Of a DNA stretch of 64,000 nt, positions 26,711-36,043 are shown piece by piece; positions within the stretch are counted from its first letter, which is position 1; every line of letters starts with the position of its first letter. Source of the DNA: an uncultured Lachnospiraceae bacterium (GTDB lineage Bacteria; Bacillota; Clostridia; Lachnospirales; Lachnospiraceae). Where the stretch lies: positions 128,207 to 192,206 of the forward strand of contig CAJTKA010000003.1 in the NCBI GenBank assembly GCA_910576815.1. Reading direction: 5' to 3'. The notes under the pieces are model-generated. The model was not told the DNA's origin and searched no databases. It was given only the letters and a program-made list of their open reading frames with translations. The position numbers and the translations under genes are program-made.

Positions 26711-27292
26711 ATGATAGACAGTAAGGAAGCGTACAGACGCTATCTGAAACAGGACAGGCTCGCGCTGGGGCGGCAGAACGATCGGCGGCCCCGCCTCTTT
26801 GGAGATGAGATCTGGAAGTTTGAGATCCTGCTGCGCAAGGTGGAGTATGATCTGAACTGCAGACAGGGACTGTCGGCGCTTGTCGTGGGAAAATACCATA
26901 AATTCCGATTTCACCGTCTCTGTGTGCGGCTGGGATTTACGATCCCCCCCAACGTATTCGGGGAAGGGCTGGCAATCCCGCATTACGGAACCATCGTTGT
27001 ACACGGAAATGCAAGGGCAGGGAAAAACTGCCGTATCCACGAAGGCGTGAACATTGGTGCCACGAGCGGCAGCCATGAGGCGGCGGTCATTGGTGACAAC
27101 TGTTTCTTGGGAAGCGGCGCTAAGGTGATCGGTGCGGTTCACATTGCGGATGATGTGGCAGTGGGCGCAAACGCCGTGGTGACAAAGGATATTGCGGAGC
27201 CCGGCACCACATGGGCGGGCGTGCCCGCAAGGAAGATCAGCGACAACGATTCCCATGCGAATCTGTGTCAGGCGCTCTTTCAAGATGGATAA
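26711..27292 (+). CDS. Serine acetyltransferase-like hexapeptide acyltransferase
   Basis: A 193-residue left-handed beta-helix acetyltransferase. HYGTIVVHGNARAGKNCRIHEGVNIGAT contains the catalytic-type histidine and the start of the hexapeptide repeats; later rungs include VIGDNCFLGSGAKVIGAVHIADDVAVGANAVV and the closing AGVPAR loop. It resembles serine O-acetyltransferase (CysE), but in glycan loci such proteins usually O-acetylate sugars using acetyl-CoA. No cysteine-synthase gene is adjacent, which favours a sugar acceptor. Its end lies 46 bases before the next start. Confidence 0.75.
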   Translation: MIDSKEAYRRYLKQDRLALGRQNDRRPRLFGDEIWKFEILLRKVEYDLNCRQGLSALVVGKYHKFRFHRLCVRLGFTIPPNVFGEGLAIPHYGTIVVHGNARAGKNCRIHEGVNIGATSGSHEAAVIGDNCFLGSGAKVIGAVHIADDVAVGANAVVTKDIAEPGTTWAGVPARKISDNDSHANLCQALFQDG

Positions 27293-27338
27293 CAGGAGAG
27301 CGCGATCGGGTCAGAAAAAGAAAAAGGATGGTCAGCGT

Positions 27339-29120
27339 ATGCGCAAGGCGGGAGAACAAAAGCAGGGATCCCTGTTTCACAAGCTTGGATATATTTTTGA
27401 TCAGAAAGATAAATGGAAACTTGCGCTCCTGATGGGTGCGATCGTGGTCGGGAGCTTTTTAGAGCTTCTTGCCGTTGTTGTCTTTATGCCTTTTATCAAT
27501 GTTTTGCAGGATCAGAGTTCGATCTGGAAGACCCCGTCTATTAAGTTTGTCTATGACCTGCTGGGGGCCCGTTCCGCAAAGGAATTTATGATATGGCTGA
27601 CAGTGGGCATCATCCTGATTTATATCATTAAAAACGGGTATCTGATTCTGGAGAAAGATTATATCTTTCGCTTTTCTTACAATATGCAGAGAAAGCTTTC
27701 CACAAGGCTGCTATCCGCCTACATGAAGGAGCCTTATACCTTTCACTTGAACAATAACATTGCGGTCATGCAGAGAAGCCTGCATGAGGACACCTCACGC
27801 TTTATGCAGGTCATCCTCTATTCCCTCGAGCTGGGGGCAGAGCTTGTGGTCTGCGCCGTTTTAGTCATTTATCTGCTGACCATCAGTAAGTCCATCACCA
27901 TCATCGTGTTAACATTTCTGGCAGTTTTTGTCGGCGGGTTTCTGCTGTTTACCAGAAAATACAGCCGCAGGCTGGGGCTGGAAAACCAGGGTTACGGTGG
28001 CAAGATTTTTCAGTGGATGAACCAGGCGCTGGGCGGGATCAAGGAAATCAAGATCCTGGAGCGCGAGGCCTATTTTACCGAGGAATTTGAAGCCTATTGG
28101 AAAAAATATGCCAGAGGTTTACGGCTTGCCAGGACGATTTCCATCCTGCCCAAATATACGGTGGAAGCCGTCTCCATGACGGGGCTTTTGGTTGCCGTGA
28201 TCGTGAAGCTGCTCTTTGGGGAGGCGGACATGGTCTACTTTATTGCGCAGCTCGGCGCTTTTGCAGTGGCAGCCATGCGCCTGATGCCCAGCATGGGGCG
28301 CATCAATGAACACGCCTCGAATATGCTCTACGCCCTTCCCTCCGTGGAACTGATCTATCATGCGTTGGAGGAAGTAGAGGAAGCAGACGGGATAACAGAG
28401 CAGGAGCATGTTGAGAAAGACTGGAAGCTGCGGGAAGGAATCTTGATACAGGATGTCTCCTATCACTATCCGGATACGGAGGAGTGGGTGCTGCAGGATG
28501 TGAATTTCACGATCCCGAAGGGGATGTCGGTTGCCTTTGTCGGTTCTACGGGTTCCGGAAAGACCACGATGGTGGATCTTATCTTGGGGCTGCTTACCCC
28601 TCAGAAAGGCGCGATCCTGGCCGATCAGATCAATGTCCACGAAAAGCCTAAAACCTTTCATGCGCAGGTGGGTTATATCCCCCAGACCATTTATCTTTCG
28701 GATGATTCCATTCGCAATAACATCGCTTTCGGTGTGCGGCAGGAGCAGATCGATGAGCAGGCGGTGCTGCAGGCGATGGAGAAGGCGCAGCTCACAGACT
28801 TTATTAACAGCCTGCCTCTGGGACTGGATACGATCGTAGGTGACAGAGGTGTCAGATTATCGGGCGGACAGAGACAGAGGATCGGCATAGCGAGAGCCCT
28901 CTATCACGACCCGGAGATCCTGGTGCTGGATGAGGCGACATCCGCGTTGGATAACGAGACGGAGGCGGCAGTGATGGAGGCCATCGAGAATCTGCACGGG
29001 ATGAAGACAATGATCATTATTGCGCACAGGCTGACGACCATCCGCAATGTGGACAGGATCTACGAAGTGACAGAGGGCAGGGTGGCAGAAAAGAAAAAAG
29101 AAGAAGTATTTGAAACGTAA
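27339..29120 (+). CDS. ABC transporter, fused permease/ATPase (PglK-like flippase)
   Basis: A 593-residue half-transporter and close paralogue of the 2213 product. The membrane domain spans about residues 25-325. The ATPase shows GSTGSGKTT (Walker A), LSGGQRQRIGIARAL, LDEATSALD (Walker B) and IIAHRLTT. The start is set at ATG 27339 because the first 26 residues then align with the 2213 product; ATG 27285, which overlaps the preceding gene, has no ribosome site. Likely cargo is a polyprenyl-linked oligosaccharide. Having this beside a separate Wzx suggests more than one export route. Confidence 0.86.
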   Translation: MRKAGEQKQGSLFHKLGYIFDQKDKWKLALLMGAIVVGSFLELLAVVVFMPFINVLQDQSSIWKTPSIKFVYDLLGARSAKEFMIWLTVGIILIYIIKNGYLILEKDYIFRFSYNMQRKLSTRLLSAYMKEPYTFHLNNNIAVMQRSLHEDTSRFMQVILYSLELGAELVVCAVLVIYLLTISKSITIIVLTFLAVFVGGFLLFTRKYSRRLGLENQGYGGKIFQWMNQALGGIKEIKILEREAYFTEEFEAYWKKYARGLRLARTISILPKYTVEAVSMTGLLVAVIVKLLFGEADMVYFIAQLGAFAVAAMRLMPSMGRINEHASNMLYALPSVELIYHALEEVEEADGITEQEHVEKDWKLREGILIQDVSYHYPDTEEWVLQDVNFTIPKGMSVAFVGSTGSGKTTMVDLILGLLTPQKGAILADQINVHEKPKTFHAQVGYIPQTIYLSDDSIRNNIAFGVRQEQIDEQAVLQAMEKAQLTDFINSLPLGLDTIVGDRGVRLSGGQRQRIGIARALYHDPEILVLDEATSALDNETEAAVMEAIENLHGMKTMIIIAHRLTTIRNVDRIYEVTEGRVAEKKKEEVFET

Positions 29121-29142
29121 GAAATATACGGAGATACAGGGG

Positions 29143-30213
29143 ATGAGAGATACGGAGGTGGAACGGAAAGAGGGCAGAAATGTTTCGATCGATGTCTTAA
29201 AGGGGGTAGCCGCTTTCCTGGTTGTTCTGGGACATTTTGTAGCAGGGAAAGAGGAGTATCATCGACTTTTTAATTTTATCTATTCGTTCCATATGCCGTT
29301 ATTTATGTTTCTCGCCGGGTATACGGCTGTGCTTTCCTATCGGCACAGTACCGGAACCGGGAATTATCTGGCAAAGCGGTTTGTGAATATCATGGTGCCG
29401 TATCTGTTCTGGATAGTAGGGGCAGAGCTGGTCATGGAAGGATCTTTTGGCAGGGTAGATTGGCGCAGGATCGCCGCCGATACCCTGATCGGAAATAAGG
29501 TTTATTGGTTTTTACCGACCTTGTATGGGCTGATCATAGGTTATGTCTGCTATTGCAGGATTCGGAGAGGAATTTGTAAACTGAGCGGATGGCAGGCGGC
29601 ACAGGAAGGGATCAGGACTTTGATCGATGCGGTGAGTTGCGTGTGCGTTGTGGGAATCTTTGCGGCGCTGATGTTTCTTACCAAATTGCAGGTATGCAGA
29701 GATATTGTGGGCTTTACGATCCCTTTTTTTGCGGCGGTCATGTATGTGGAACATAAATGGGTCCACGAGCTGCTGCATCATCGCGTGACGGCAGTGGCGG
29801 CAATCCTTGTGTTACTTTTGCTGATTGGGAAATTTGATTTTAACCGGGCGGGTCTTGTAACGTCGCTCTTAAGGATGATCCTGGGTATGTGCGCGGTGGT
29901 GATACTGCTTCAGCTTTGCGAGCGGGTGCATATGCCGAAATGGGCGGTTGGAACCTTGGCCTTTTGGGGACGCAATTCCCTGATGATCTATCTTTTGCCA
30001 AATTGGATCTTAGGGTATGGTAGATGGCTTGATATACCGCATTTCGGGGCGATAGGTATGCAGGTGTGGTATGGTGTCGTTGCTGTGTGGGTATGTATTG
30101 TGCGCAGCCTTTTATCGGAAGGACTGTCGCGGATTCCGGTCGTTAAAATGCTTGCGGTGGGAAAGACGAGAGGTATCCTGAAATTGAATGTTACGAAGGG
30201 AGGCGGGCGGTAA
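29143..30213 (+). CDS. Membrane acyltransferase, acyltransferase-3 family
   Basis: A 356-residue polytopic protein of about ten hydrophobic segments. It begins with SIDVLKGVAAFLVVLGHF, where the histidine of the GHF motif is the family's catalytic residue. Members O-acetylate or succinylate sugars of surface glycans while anchored in the membrane. ATG 29143 lies 22 bases after the ABC gene, with GGAG upstream. The stop codon overlaps the next start as TAATG. Similar genes occur at 50312 and 59441. Confidence 0.84.
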   Translation: MRDTEVERKEGRNVSIDVLKGVAAFLVVLGHFVAGKEEYHRLFNFIYSFHMPLFMFLAGYTAVLSYRHSTGTGNYLAKRFVNIMVPYLFWIVGAELVMEGSFGRVDWRRIAADTLIGNKVYWFLPTLYGLIIGYVCYCRIRRGICKLSGWQAAQEGIRTLIDAVSCVCVVGIFAALMFLTKLQVCRDIVGFTIPFFAAVMYVEHKWVHELLHHRVTAVAAILVLLLLIGKFDFNRAGLVTSLLRMILGMCAVVILLQLCERVHMPKWAVGTLAFWGRNSLMIYLLPNWILGYGRWLDIPHFGAIGMQVWYGVVAVWVCIVRSLLSEGLSRIPVVKMLAVGKTRGILKLNVTKGGGR

Positions 30214-30632
30214 TGATACCTGCTACACTGAGAATTTCACTGATCGCGGCGGTGATCTGCTACTTTATCGTGATCTTATATTTCCTGAAGCAAAGGGCGC
30301 TCAACCTGAAATACACACTGCTATGGCTGGTGGCAGGTTTCGTGATGGGGCTTTTGGTGGCGATCCCTGAGCTTTTGGTGGCGATCATCCGCCTTTTTGG
30401 CATTCAGGATAACATGAACGGCTTGTTCATTTTTATGATCGGGTTCATCATCCTCATTCTGCTCTCGCTCACTTCCATCGCCTCCAGGCAGAACGGGAAG
30501 CTCAGGAAGCTGACGCAGGAACTGGCGATTTTAGATAAGCGGGTGCGCGAGCTGGAACGGAATCCGGCAGCGCAGGCAGGCGGGAACGGAGGAGAGAGCG
30601 GACAGATGCAGGAAGGGCAGAAAGATGCTTGA
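30213..30632 (+). CDS. DUF2304 small membrane protein
   Basis: A 139-residue protein with three hydrophobic segments (about residues 8-25, 36-62 and 70-88) and a charged, probably coiled-coil C-terminal region (about 92-118). This layout matches DUF2304. Such proteins commonly sit beside DPM1-type polyprenyl-phosphate glycosyltransferases, and one lies four genes downstream at 34353; a scaffolding role is inferred. It overlaps the upstream gene by one base and the downstream GT4 by eight. Confidence 0.8.
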   Translation: MIPATLRISLIAAVICYFIVILYFLKQRALNLKYTLLWLVAGFVMGLLVAIPELLVAIIRLFGIQDNMNGLFIFMIGFIILILLSLTSIASRQNGKLRKLTQELAILDKRVRELERNPAAQAGGNGGESGQMQEGQKDA

Positions 30633-31740
30633 TATTGCGGTGGATCTGCTGTGGGTCCGTCCGAAAAAAGTGGGCGGCACAGAATTTTATATCCGAAATC
30701 TGTTGGATGGCTTTCTGCGGCTTGAGAAGCCGTTTCATCTTACGCTGTTGGTGTCAAAAGATAATTGCGAAGGCTTTCGGCATTATGGAACAGATAAGCG
30801 GATCGAGCTGTTGGAGACAAATGTGGTTTCTGCCAATATCGCAGGGCGGATCCTGTGGCAGTTTTTCTGCCAGAACCGTTTCCTGCGCAGGCACGGCATC
30901 CGCAAATGCTTTACGCCGGTATACTGCAGGACGCTCCTAAACGGAGGCATTGCCTATGTGAATGTGATCCACGATTTGCAGGCGGCGCATTATCCGGAGT
31001 ACCATCCGTTTCATGAAATCGCCTACTCAAAGCTGTGCTGGTGGCTGGCGGTCCATTTTTCCAGGCATATCGTGGCCATATCGGAGTGGGTGCGGGAGGA
31101 TATCCTCAGCAGATACCATGTGAAAGGAGATAAGATCACGACGATCTACAATCCGATCACGGTAGATCCGCAGGAGGCTGCTCCGCTTTCTGATTTGGAA
31201 GCAAAATATAATATACGGGATAAGAAATATTATTACACGGTTTCGCAATTGATTCCCCATAAGAACCTGGATACGGCGATCGAGGTCATGAGACGGATCA
31301 AGGAACAAAAGATCGATCTGCCATGCAGGTTATTGATTTCGGGCGTAAACGGTGAGAGCAGAGAAAAACTACAAAGGCAGATCCGGGAAAAGGGGCTGGC
31401 GGAAGAAGTGACATTGACGGGATTTGTGGAGACGGCGGAACGCAATGCGCTTTATCGGCACAGCAGGGCGTTCCTTTTTCCGAGTGTGTTTGAAGGCTTT
31501 GGGATGCCGCCGATCGAGGCAATGCTGTTGGGGAGCATTGTCATTACCACGGATCGGGCATGTATTCCCGAAGTGACGCAGGGCAAGGCAAATTATGTTG
31601 CAGACCCGTACGATGTGGAGGAGTGGATCCGCGTCATGCAGGCGCCTGTGGACCGTATCAAAGAGATGGATTTCTCTGCTTATGATCAGTTGAAGCTGAC
31701 AGAAAAATATTATGGCCTTTTGTCGGAAATCTTTGCATGA
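30625..31740 (+). CDS. Glycosyltransferase family 4
   Basis: A 371-residue GT-B enzyme. VGGTEFYIRNLLDG is the N-terminal glycine loop, NVIHDLQAAHYPEYH the acceptor-domain segment. The C-terminal half has VSQLIPHKNLDTAI and FPSVFEGFGMPPIEAM, the classic E-x7-E donor motif of GT4. This set of motifs is common in mannosyl- and rhamnosyltransferases, but specificity is not visible. It is translationally coupled to DUF2304 through an eight-base overlap. Confidence 0.9.
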   Translation: MLDIAVDLLWVRPKKVGGTEFYIRNLLDGFLRLEKPFHLTLLVSKDNCEGFRHYGTDKRIELLETNVVSANIAGRILWQFFCQNRFLRRHGIRKCFTPVYCRTLLNGGIAYVNVIHDLQAAHYPEYHPFHEIAYSKLCWWLAVHFSRHIVAISEWVREDILSRYHVKGDKITTIYNPITVDPQEAAPLSDLEAKYNIRDKKYYYTVSQLIPHKNLDTAIEVMRRIKEQKIDLPCRLLISGVNGESREKLQRQIREKGLAEEVTLTGFVETAERNALYRHSRAFLFPSVFEGFGMPPIEAMLLGSIVITTDRACIPEVTQGKANYVADPYDVEEWIRVMQAPVDRIKEMDFSAYDQLKLTEKYYGLLSEIFA

Positions 31741-31786
31741 TAGGCTTGCAGTGCCGTGGGCAGGCGGCGGATGGGATGTATCGCGT

Positions 31787-32710
31787 ATGAAACTGGCAGT
31801 TATTTTGGTAAACTATAACGGGAAACAGTATAACGAGGCGTGCATCGACTCCATTCTCTCGGGAGAGGGAGCTTGGGAGTTGAAAATTTTCGTGGTGGAC
31901 AATGCGTCTGCGGATGATTCGATGCAGATGCTGCAAAAGTGCTACCATGGGGAGGAGCGGGTGCAGATCGCGCTGCTCAACAAAAATTACGGGTTTTCCC
32001 GCGCCAATAATGAGGGCATCCGCCTTGCTAAACAGTGGGGAGCGGAAGCGGTGCTGCTCCTTAACAATGACACGGAGGTCGAGCCTGATATGATCTCGGA
32101 GCTTGCGCAGTGTGCCATGCGGCACCCGGACTGCGTGATTGCGCCGAAGATATATTACAGTGATAGAAGGGATGTGCTCTGGTCAGCCGGCGGTGAAGTA
32201 TCGCCGATTGTCCGCAAAGTGCGGCATATCGGACTGAATCAAAAAGATACGGGGCAGTTTGACAAAGAGCGGCGGATCGGGTTTGCCACGGGCTGCTGCC
32301 TGCTGCTGCCAAGGGCAGTCATTGAAAAATCGGGGCTTCTCGACGAGCGGTTTTTCTTGTATTATGAGGATACGGAATACTGTTTCCGCCTGCGAAAGAT
32401 GGGAATTGATATCTGGTATTGTCCGCGGGCACGGTTGTACCATAAGGTCGGGGCAAGCTCCAAAGGAGCGGACAGTCCGCTGTGCGCTTACTATATCGCC
32501 CGCAATTGGCTGCTTTGCAACAGGCTGCATCTGCGGGGCAGATACCCGCTTTTTCTGTTCTATTATGGCATAAATAGGACGATCTGCTGTCTGCTGTGGC
32601 TGTTTCGCGGGAAATGGGCGCTGGTGCAGGCAACATGGAGGGGCATTCGGGATCACTGTAAGAGAAGGTATGGCAGGGCGCGTATTGCAGAGGAAACAGC
32701 GAATCGGTAA
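31787..32710 (+). CDS. Glycosyltransferase family 2 (rhamnosyltransferase-like)
   Basis: A 307-residue GT-A enzyme of the WbbL/RfbF-like type. VILVNYNGKQYN opens it, VVDNAS replaces the usual DDGS, NYGFSRANNEGIRLA follows and LLLNNDTEVEPD carries the NDT metal motif. A DERFFLYYEDTEYCFRLRK motif completes the catalytic ED. Enzymes with this set often transfer rhamnose from dTDP-rhamnose, though no dTDP-rhamnose genes are in the window. ATG 31787 is the start that fits the family; its ribosome site is weak. Confidence 0.85.
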   Translation: MKLAVILVNYNGKQYNEACIDSILSGEGAWELKIFVVDNASADDSMQMLQKCYHGEERVQIALLNKNYGFSRANNEGIRLAKQWGAEAVLLLNNDTEVEPDMISELAQCAMRHPDCVIAPKIYYSDRRDVLWSAGGEVSPIVRKVRHIGLNQKDTGQFDKERRIGFATGCCLLLPRAVIEKSGLLDERFFLYYEDTEYCFRLRKMGIDIWYCPRARLYHKVGASSKGADSPLCAYYIARNWLLCNRLHLRGRYPLFLFYYGINRTICCLLWLFRGKWALVQATWRGIRDHCKRRYGRARIAEETANR

Positions 32711-32725
32711 AAGGTAAAGGAAAAT

Positions 32726-34318
32726 ATGGCAATGCGTATAAAAGAGCGGACGGCACAATGGGAAAAACGGCAGACAGATACCCTGTTTTATCTGGCTTTG
32801 TTTGTGCTTGCCATTCTCATTTTTGTGTTTGTCGGATCGAGAGAGCCGGTGTTGTTTGACGATAGCAGCTCTTATACCAAGATAGAGCGCAATGAGGGAG
32901 TAATGCCGGTTTATCCGCTGTTTCTGTTGATGAATCAGTGGATATTCGGCAGTGACGGATATTTGCGGATCGTGATAATAGAGCAGGCGCTTCTTGCTGC
33001 GGTTTGTATCCTTCTATTTGTCAGAGAGATCAGGAATCGGTTTGCACTGCAGTATTGGGAAGGCGGCTTGATTTTTTTTCTTTCGCTGCTTACCTATACG
33101 ACGGAAATGCCGCAGGCAATGATGACACAGACCATACTTACGGAAGGACTGGCGTTTTCCCTGTATTATCTGCTGGTGATTCTGTTTCTGCGGGCAGTCT
33201 GGCGAAAAAGTTACGCGATCCTGGCGGGCTCGTTTGCGATGGTGTTTTTGCTGGCTATGCTGCGTTCTCAGCTGCAAATCCTCTTTGGAGTGTGCGGCGT
33301 CCTGTTTTTGTATCTGACGTGGCATAAATGTGAAAAGGGAGGCAGAAAGTGGCTTGGCTTTTTGGGCGGTATGGTAGGGTGCGTGTTGATCGGTGTGCTG
33401 GGCGTGGCTCTTACCGCGTCGTCATTAAGCCGGTATCATTCGCTGGTTATCAATAATAGAAAGGTGAACGCGTTTATCATGAGGGTACAGGATCCGGAAT
33501 ATTATCAGTCTTTCAGCGTTGACGAAGAAGGAGCAAACAGAGAACAGAAAGAAATCGAGCATGCGATACAGGAGCAGATAGAGAATCTGTTTTCCGAGAA
33601 ACCGCCGCTCATGACCAGTCAGTACACTTCACTGATTTATTCCAGAGGGATGTATGAGGCGGATGAAGCGGATGTGAGCTTATTTGAGGACGATTTGACG
33701 CGGGGGCTGTTTCAGGCGCTGTATGCCGCTACTGACGGAGAAAAACAGCGATACGTTTATGCGCAAAAGGGGCTTTGGATGTGGAAGGATATCGTGGGCG
33801 GTATCGGGAGCGTCGGAAAGACTGCCTTCTATACAGGTACGGATTACTATCGGGAATATGATCTGCAATATACGGAGGGTGATTTCAATGCCTTTTGGAA
33901 TCGCAGTTTACAGACGATAGGGATGGCGCTGCTCAAGGAACACTTCGGCAGATTTTTATATCATACGCTGATGATGCTTCCACAGGCGTTTATCTGCACG
34001 GTTTTCTTTCAGATCAAGCCGATTTATCTGTTGTGCCACCTTGTCACGTTGTTTTTATATTTGTCTGCTCTTGCTTTGATGATATGGGGGTATGCGGATC
34101 GGAAAGCCGAGAATCAGTGCGCGGAATTTATGGCGCTTGTGCTGGGAAGCAATCTGGTTATGATCGTGATCATATCCATGGTTTTTTTCGGGCAGCAGCG
34201 GTATCTGGTCTATAATTTTGGCATTTTCTATATAGCGTATTATGTGCTGTTGCGGGAATTGTGGAACTGCCGCCTGCGGGACACCCGCTTGGGACAGTGG
34301 TTTAGAAGAGGCGAATAA
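32726..34318 (+). CDS. Polytopic GT-C-like membrane protein
   Basis: A 530-residue protein with about eleven hydrophobic segments. FDDSSSY in the first extracytoplasmic loop (around residues 45-52) resembles the acidic catalytic motif of GT-C enzymes. A long hydrophilic loop (about 240-400) separates the N-terminal and C-terminal helix groups. It probably uses a polyprenyl-phosphate sugar made by a DPM1-like enzyme such as the 34353 product. I cannot place it in a numbered family. AAAGGA precedes the ATG. Confidence 0.55.
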   Translation: MAMRIKERTAQWEKRQTDTLFYLALFVLAILIFVFVGSREPVLFDDSSSYTKIERNEGVMPVYPLFLLMNQWIFGSDGYLRIVIIEQALLAAVCILLFVREIRNRFALQYWEGGLIFFLSLLTYTTEMPQAMMTQTILTEGLAFSLYYLLVILFLRAVWRKSYAILAGSFAMVFLLAMLRSQLQILFGVCGVLFLYLTWHKCEKGGRKWLGFLGGMVGCVLIGVLGVALTASSLSRYHSLVINNRKVNAFIMRVQDPEYYQSFSVDEEGANREQKEIEHAIQEQIENLFSEKPPLMTSQYTSLIYSRGMYEADEADVSLFEDDLTRGLFQALYAATDGEKQRYVYAQKGLWMWKDIVGGIGSVGKTAFYTGTDYYREYDLQYTEGDFNAFWNRSLQTIGMALLKEHFGRFLYHTLMMLPQAFICTVFFQIKPIYLLCHLVTLFLYLSALALMIWGYADRKAENQCAEFMALVLGSNLVMIVIISMVFFGQQRYLVYNFGIFYIAYYVLLRELWNCRLRDTRLGQWFRRGE

Positions 34319-34352
34319 GAGTGCGCGTCTGAAGCGTGCAAGGGGATTTCAA

Positions 34353-35120
34353 ATGGAACGCAAAGAAAACGTATTGATCATCATACCGGCCTATAATGAG
34401 GCAGATAATATCGTGCGCGTGGTGAAGCACATGATGGAACAGGCGCCGCAGTACGATTATCTGGTGGTAAATGACGGCTCAACGGATGACACCCTAAATT
34501 TATGCCGTAGTGAGGGGTTTCTCCATCTGGATCTTTCCATCAATATGGGAATCGGCGGTGCGGTGCAGGCGGGATATGTTTATGCGTGGAAGAATGGCTA
34601 TGATATCGCCGTGCAGATGGATGGAGACGGGCAGCATGACGTCGCCTATCTGGAAAAGCTGCTGGAGCCGATCAGACGGGGGGAAGCGGATGTGACCATT
34701 GGTTCCCGGTTTCTGGAAAAAGAAGGTTTCCAGAGTTCGGTAAGCCGCAGGGCTGGTATCAATATCCTGAGTTTCCTCATATTGATTACGACGGGAAAGC
34801 GTATCAAGGATGTGACCAGCGGCTATCGGGCAGTGAACAGGAGGTTTATCGAGATTTACAGCAAGGATTATCCAATGGATTATCCGGAACCGGAGGCGAT
34901 CGTGTCGGCGATCATGCACCTGGGAAGGGTAAAGGAGATACCTGTGCAGATGCTCGCCAGAGAAGGCGGGACGAGCTCTATTACATTTAAGAAATCGATC
35001 TATTATATGATCAAGGTAACATTGGCAATTTTGATCTGCCGTATGAGCTATGGAGTGCGGCGGGCAAAAGAGAGCAAAACAATAGAAGCGCCGGCAAGAG
35101 AAGATCGCGAGGAAGGATGA
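34353..35120 (+). CDS. DPM1-like polyprenyl-phosphate glycosyltransferase (GT2)
   Basis: A 255-residue soluble GT2 enzyme of the dolichol-phosphate-mannose-synthase type. LIIIPAYNEADNI, VVNDGSTDDT, INMGIGGAVQAGYVYA and VQMDGDGQHD are all present, and the length ends after one amphipathic segment. Such enzymes make polyprenyl-phosphate-hexose for GT-C enzymes outside the membrane. The GT-C-like gene immediately upstream and DUF2304 at 30213 fit that scheme. The start ATG 34353 follows AAGGGGAT. The stop overlaps the next start (ATGA). Confidence 0.86.
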   Translation: MERKENVLIIIPAYNEADNIVRVVKHMMEQAPQYDYLVVNDGSTDDTLNLCRSEGFLHLDLSINMGIGGAVQAGYVYAWKNGYDIAVQMDGDGQHDVAYLEKLLEPIRRGEADVTIGSRFLEKEGFQSSVSRRAGINILSFLILITTGKRIKDVTSGYRAVNRRFIEIYSKDYPMDYPEPEAIVSAIMHLGRVKEIPVQMLAREGGTSSITFKKSIYYMIKVTLAILICRMSYGVRRAKESKTIEAPAREDREEG

Positions 35121-36028
35121 AGGGTATGTTATTATCCGATGTGACGAAGGGTATAGAGGGCAGACTGCTCAAAGAGGGAACATTTCAGACGCTGGAGTAC
35201 TGTACCGGCAGTTTGGAAGTGCCTTTTTTGACGTTTATGGGGAATCCGAAATTCGTAGATAAGATGAGCCCCTTTGCAAGCTGTGTGCTGTGCACCGAAA
35301 AACTTGCGGACAGGCTGCCGCCAAGTGTAAAGGGTGTGTTTATCACGGAATTTCCCAAAGAGAGTTTTCACAAGATTCATAACGGATTGAGCAAAGACGA
35401 TGCCTATCGCCTCCCGACAACGCCGAATAAGATCGGGGAGGGCTGTGTGATCAGCAAGCGGGCAAGTATTGCGGCAAACAGTGTCGAGATCGGCGATCGG
35501 GTCATCATAGAGGATAACGTTACCATCTACGATCATGTGACGATTGGAAACGACTGCGTGATACGAAGCGGGGCCGTGATCGGGGGCAAAGCCTTTACCT
35601 TTGCCGGAACGAATGACAACCGTATTCTGGGTATGGAAGATTTAGGCCGGGTGGTGATTGGCGACCGGGTGGAGGTTTTTTCACTGACGCATATCGCAAA
35701 GGGGATCCTGCCCACGGATACCACGGATATCAAAGATGATGCGAAGATAGACGCACTGGTGCAGATTGGACACGGCAGCGTGATCGGAGAGAGGACGTTG
35801 ATTGCCGAGGGCGCCGTGATAGCGGGTAATGTGCATATCGGCGCCGATGCGTGGGTCGGCGTCAATGCTACGGTTTCCAATCGGATTCGCATCGGTGATC
35901 ATGCGCGGGTGAGCCTGGGCAGCGTCGTGACGAAGGATGTCGCAGAGGGTCAGACCGTGACAGGCAATTTTGCCATAGAGCACAGCCAATTCCTGCAGCA
36001 TTTGAAGGATATGATACATTTGCATTGA
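35117..36028 (+). CDS. LpxD-like hexapeptide acyltransferase
   Basis: A 303-residue protein with an N-terminal alpha/beta region (about 1-100) and a long left-handed beta-helix (about 105-285) with isoleucine-rich rungs such as VEIGDRVIIEDNVTIYDHVTIGNDCVI. Domain order resembles LpxD, but the host appears Gram-positive and there is no lipid A pathway here, so the acceptor is more likely an amino sugar. A 3-N-acetyltransferase of the WlbB/QdtC kind would fit the epimerase/dehydrogenase/aminotransferase genes 2 kb downstream. This link is inference. It is coupled to the DPM1-like gene by ATGA. Confidence 0.7.
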   Translation: MKGMLLSDVTKGIEGRLLKEGTFQTLEYCTGSLEVPFLTFMGNPKFVDKMSPFASCVLCTEKLADRLPPSVKGVFITEFPKESFHKIHNGLSKDDAYRLPTTPNKIGEGCVISKRASIAANSVEIGDRVIIEDNVTIYDHVTIGNDCVIRSGAVIGGKAFTFAGTNDNRILGMEDLGRVVIGDRVEVFSLTHIAKGILPTDTTDIKDDAKIDALVQIGHGSVIGERTLIAEGAVIAGNVHIGADAWVGVNATVSNRIRIGDHARVSLGSVVTKDVAEGQTVTGNFAIEHSQFLQHLKDMIHLH

Positions 36029-36043
36029 AAAAGGGAGTATGCT

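Noticed and set aside
26711..27292. Serine acetyltransferase of cysteine synthesis
   Set aside because: No cysteine synthase nearby, and position among glycosyltransferases favours sugar acetylation; a CysE role cannot be fully excluded.
35117..36028. True LpxD of lipid A synthesis
   Set aside because: No other lipid A gene is in the window and the gene set looks Gram-positive.
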